Of a DNA stretch of 20,585 nucleotides, positions 19,332 to 20,585 are shown piece by piece. Made by a program: the position numbers and the translations under genes. The stretch comes from Ichthyophonus hoferi (lineage: Eukaryota > Opisthokonta > Ichthyosporea > Ichthyophonida > Ichthyophonidae). Each line of letters starts with the position of its first letter. The first letter of the stretch is position 1. The notes beneath the pieces were generated by a model. It was not told the DNA's origin. It did no database searches and saw nothing but the letters and a program-made list of their open reading frames with translations. The DNA lies in contig NAOQ01000027.1 in assembly GCA_002751075.1 (NCBI GenBank), positions 150,149 to 170,733 on the forward strand, given 5' to 3'.

Positions 19332-20129
19332 GTTCGCTTAATTTTTAAATTCAATCTCGGTTTTTTTTTTAATTCCTAAATTAAAAGGTGTATGTACCTA
19401 AAACCTGACCAGCAGCCGCCTGGCTCAAAGAGACAAAATATGGATGTATATTTTCACTTTTAATGGATTATGATGACGAACAAATAATATCATATAGTGT
19501 TTTATATATTCAATGTGGTGTCTCGAATTTTAGGCAATACATTTTACTCCATCAATGCATATGCGAAAAATAGTTGCAACACCATGAAAAGATTCCCGTA
19601 CACAAGATTTTGAGAGTAGATAATGAACTGTATACACAAGTGTACTTACACAGAAACAGAAATGTATGGAAATAAAATTATAAAATTTAATTTTCCTACT
19701 TACATCACCTCTAACAAAGTTAAAGAGGTAGACGAATAAAACACAGTACATAAACGTATACCTAAATACACTTCACAACGCCTAGGAAAGATCATCTCGT
19801 TATTGTTGCTTCCTAGTTATTAGCTCATTGTTAATGTTATTGTTGCAGGATCTTTGGACAACCAATCGTTCTCTGTGCGCTCTAGAAGAATTCAATGGGA
19901 AAGCTACGAAAAGTTAGTATTACATTCCTTGTTTTATTGTTATTCCTGTATATACACATATTTATACACATACATATATACACATATACACATATACATA
20001 ATCACATACATGCATATCCTTACACCTACATATACATACAGGGCCGGGCTCATAACCAAGCATGAGGCAGAGATGATAATTCTGTATGATAGGAACTCTG
20101 GCAAACAGGGACAGCTACTAGCCGAGAAA
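19280..20129 (+). CDS. ATP6V1H: V-type ATPase subunit H, N-terminal part (three exons, continues beyond right edge)
   Basis: Three plus-strand exons join in phase to about 69 residues. They begin MAIIDEETRQAAEALAAG, then VRSRRIQWESYEKAGLITK and YDRNSGKQGQLLAEK. This matches the N-terminus of subunit H, where animal, yeast and plant proteins share 'R...i.W.sy....lIs......l..yd.......lL...g'. Subunit H is a HEAT-repeat regulatory subunit of the cytosolic V1 sector and is needed for coupling and for silencing the free V1 ATPase. The family length is about 450-480 residues, so over 80% lies beyond the window. The start ATG is the first in this frame and is followed by a short variable leader, as in homologues. 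No defects were seen. Confidence 0.82.
19332..19848 (+). other. ATP6V1H: Intron 1 of V-ATPase H
   Basis: 517 nt. It includes a 50-60 codon plus-strand open stretch from about 19408 (PAAAWLKETKYG...) and a minus-strand frame at 19530-19751. Neither has a recognised domain. A GC-richer patch lies near 19405-19430. Confidence 0.5.
19849..19912 (+). CDS. ATP6V1H: V-ATPase H exon 2
   Basis: 64 nt with acceptor TTGTTGCAG and donor GTTAGT. It encodes SLDNQSFSVRSRRIQWESYE, including the conserved R....W.SY segment. Confidence 0.82.
19945..20041. repeat. ACATATAC-type microsatellite in V-ATPase H intron 2
   Basis: Imperfect ACATATAC and CATACATA units fill most of the 129-nt intron up to the exon 3 acceptor. 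They generate the Tyr, Ile, Thr and His-rich frame seen here. Confidence 0.85.
20042..20129 (+). CDS. ATP6V1H: V-ATPase H exon 3
   Basis: 88 nt with acceptor CATACAG and donor GTAAGG. It encodes AGLITKHEAEMIILYDRNSG then KQGQLLAEK. Reading through the donor would add ten codons and a stop, which does not fit the family, so the donor is preferred. It ends in phase 0. Confidence 0.82.
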
Positions 20130-20223
20130 GTAAGGGACAAGAGGAGGGAAGTGTAGTGTAGAGTGTAGGTTAGAGGTTATATAGGTTATATAGTTTATGT
20201 TCTATGTTCTATGTTATAGACTA

Positions 20224-20260
20224 TAGATTATACAATATATTTTATATATTGTATAATCTA
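20224..20260. repeat. Perfect 16-bp inverted repeat, 5-base loop
   Basis: TAGATTATACAATATA is followed by TTTTA and then its exact reverse complement. It lies in intron 3 of V-ATPase H, between GTTCTATGTTCTAT-type repeats and the terminal minisatellite. Confidence 0.85.
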
Positions 20261-20334
20261 GCCATGTATCTACTTGCTTGTGTTTGTGTATGTGGGTGCA
20301 ATTGTGCATGTTTATCTTGTATACTATAGTTATA

Positions 20335-20585
20335 CACTGTTTACACTATTTACACTTTCTACACTATATATACATTATATGTACTATATACCTTATATAT
20401 TCTAGATATTTTATATACCTTATAAACCTTTTATAACTTATATACCTTATATCCTTATATACCTTATATCGTTATATACCCTATATACTCTATATACCTT
20501 ATATTCCCTATGTACCTTATATACCCTATATACCTTATATACCCTATGTACCTTATATACCTTATATACCCTATATACCTTATAT
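20335..20585. repeat. TATATACCT-type minisatellite
   Basis: Successive units of CCTTATATA and CCCTATATA (9-18 bp) become more regular toward the right edge, grading from TTTACACTA-type units. It continues off the window, inside intron 3 of the V-ATPase H gene. Confidence 0.9.

Noticed and set aside
19854-20156. Single 100-codon plus-strand ORF as an unspliced protein
   Set aside because: Its middle is a translated microsatellite. Splicing out 19913-20041 gives the V-ATPase H sequence in phase.
1-20585. tRNA, rRNA, CRISPR or bacterial operon features
   Set aside because: No B-box-like GGTTCGANNCC string, no regularly spaced repeats with unique spacers and no ribosome-binding-site-led gene clusters were seen on either strand.

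Overview
The window is AT-rich eukaryotic nuclear DNA (roughly two thirds A+T). It carries intron-containing genes with GT-AG splice sites, many simple repeats, and no sign of bacterial gene organisation. The protein families (a RING, TRAF-type zinc finger and MATH protein; V-ATPase subunit H; a histidine phosphatase), the short exons and several very short introns (44 nt, possibly 51 nt) suit an early-branching animal such as a sponge. That placement is inference and not proven. Almost none of the long single-frame ORFs are genes by themselves. The real genes had to be read exon by exon from splice sites, phase continuity and family motifs.

Layout. (1) About 1-6517, minus strand: a gene of at least ten exons, cut by the left edge. 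It encodes an N-terminal beta-grasp-like domain (PB1, Par-3 CR1 or coilin-like) followed by a histidine-phosphatase (phosphoglycerate-mutase superfamily) domain. The RHG, GES and SHG motifs are present. All nine splice junctions keep phase, giving about 305 residues in the window. (2) 6518-12384: intergenic DNA with a CCAAT-box cluster upstream of gene 1, a two-copy 111-bp tandem duplication, a stem-loop, a GC-richer patch at about 9.17-9.40 kb embedded in four copies of the octamer AAGCGACA, and an unassigned 74-codon ORF. (3) 12385-15264, minus strand: a TRAF-family gene (RING, TRAF zinc fingers, coiled coil, MATH) that looks like a pseudogene. It has several in-frame stops, one frameshift and lost zinc ligands. 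(4) 15265-19279: noncoding or unassigned DNA with a diverged 155-bp direct repeat. (5) 19280 to the right edge, plus strand: the first three exons of V-ATPase subunit H, followed by an intron that turns into a TATATACCT-type minisatellite.

The three genes are not obviously linked in function. The most unusual points are the apparent beta-grasp/histidine-phosphatase fusion and the concentration of NF-Y-type CCAAT octamers across its introns and upstream flank (about 0.5-8.6 kb). The octamer was not seen in the rest of the window. No RNA gene, CRISPR array or intact mobile element was recognised.
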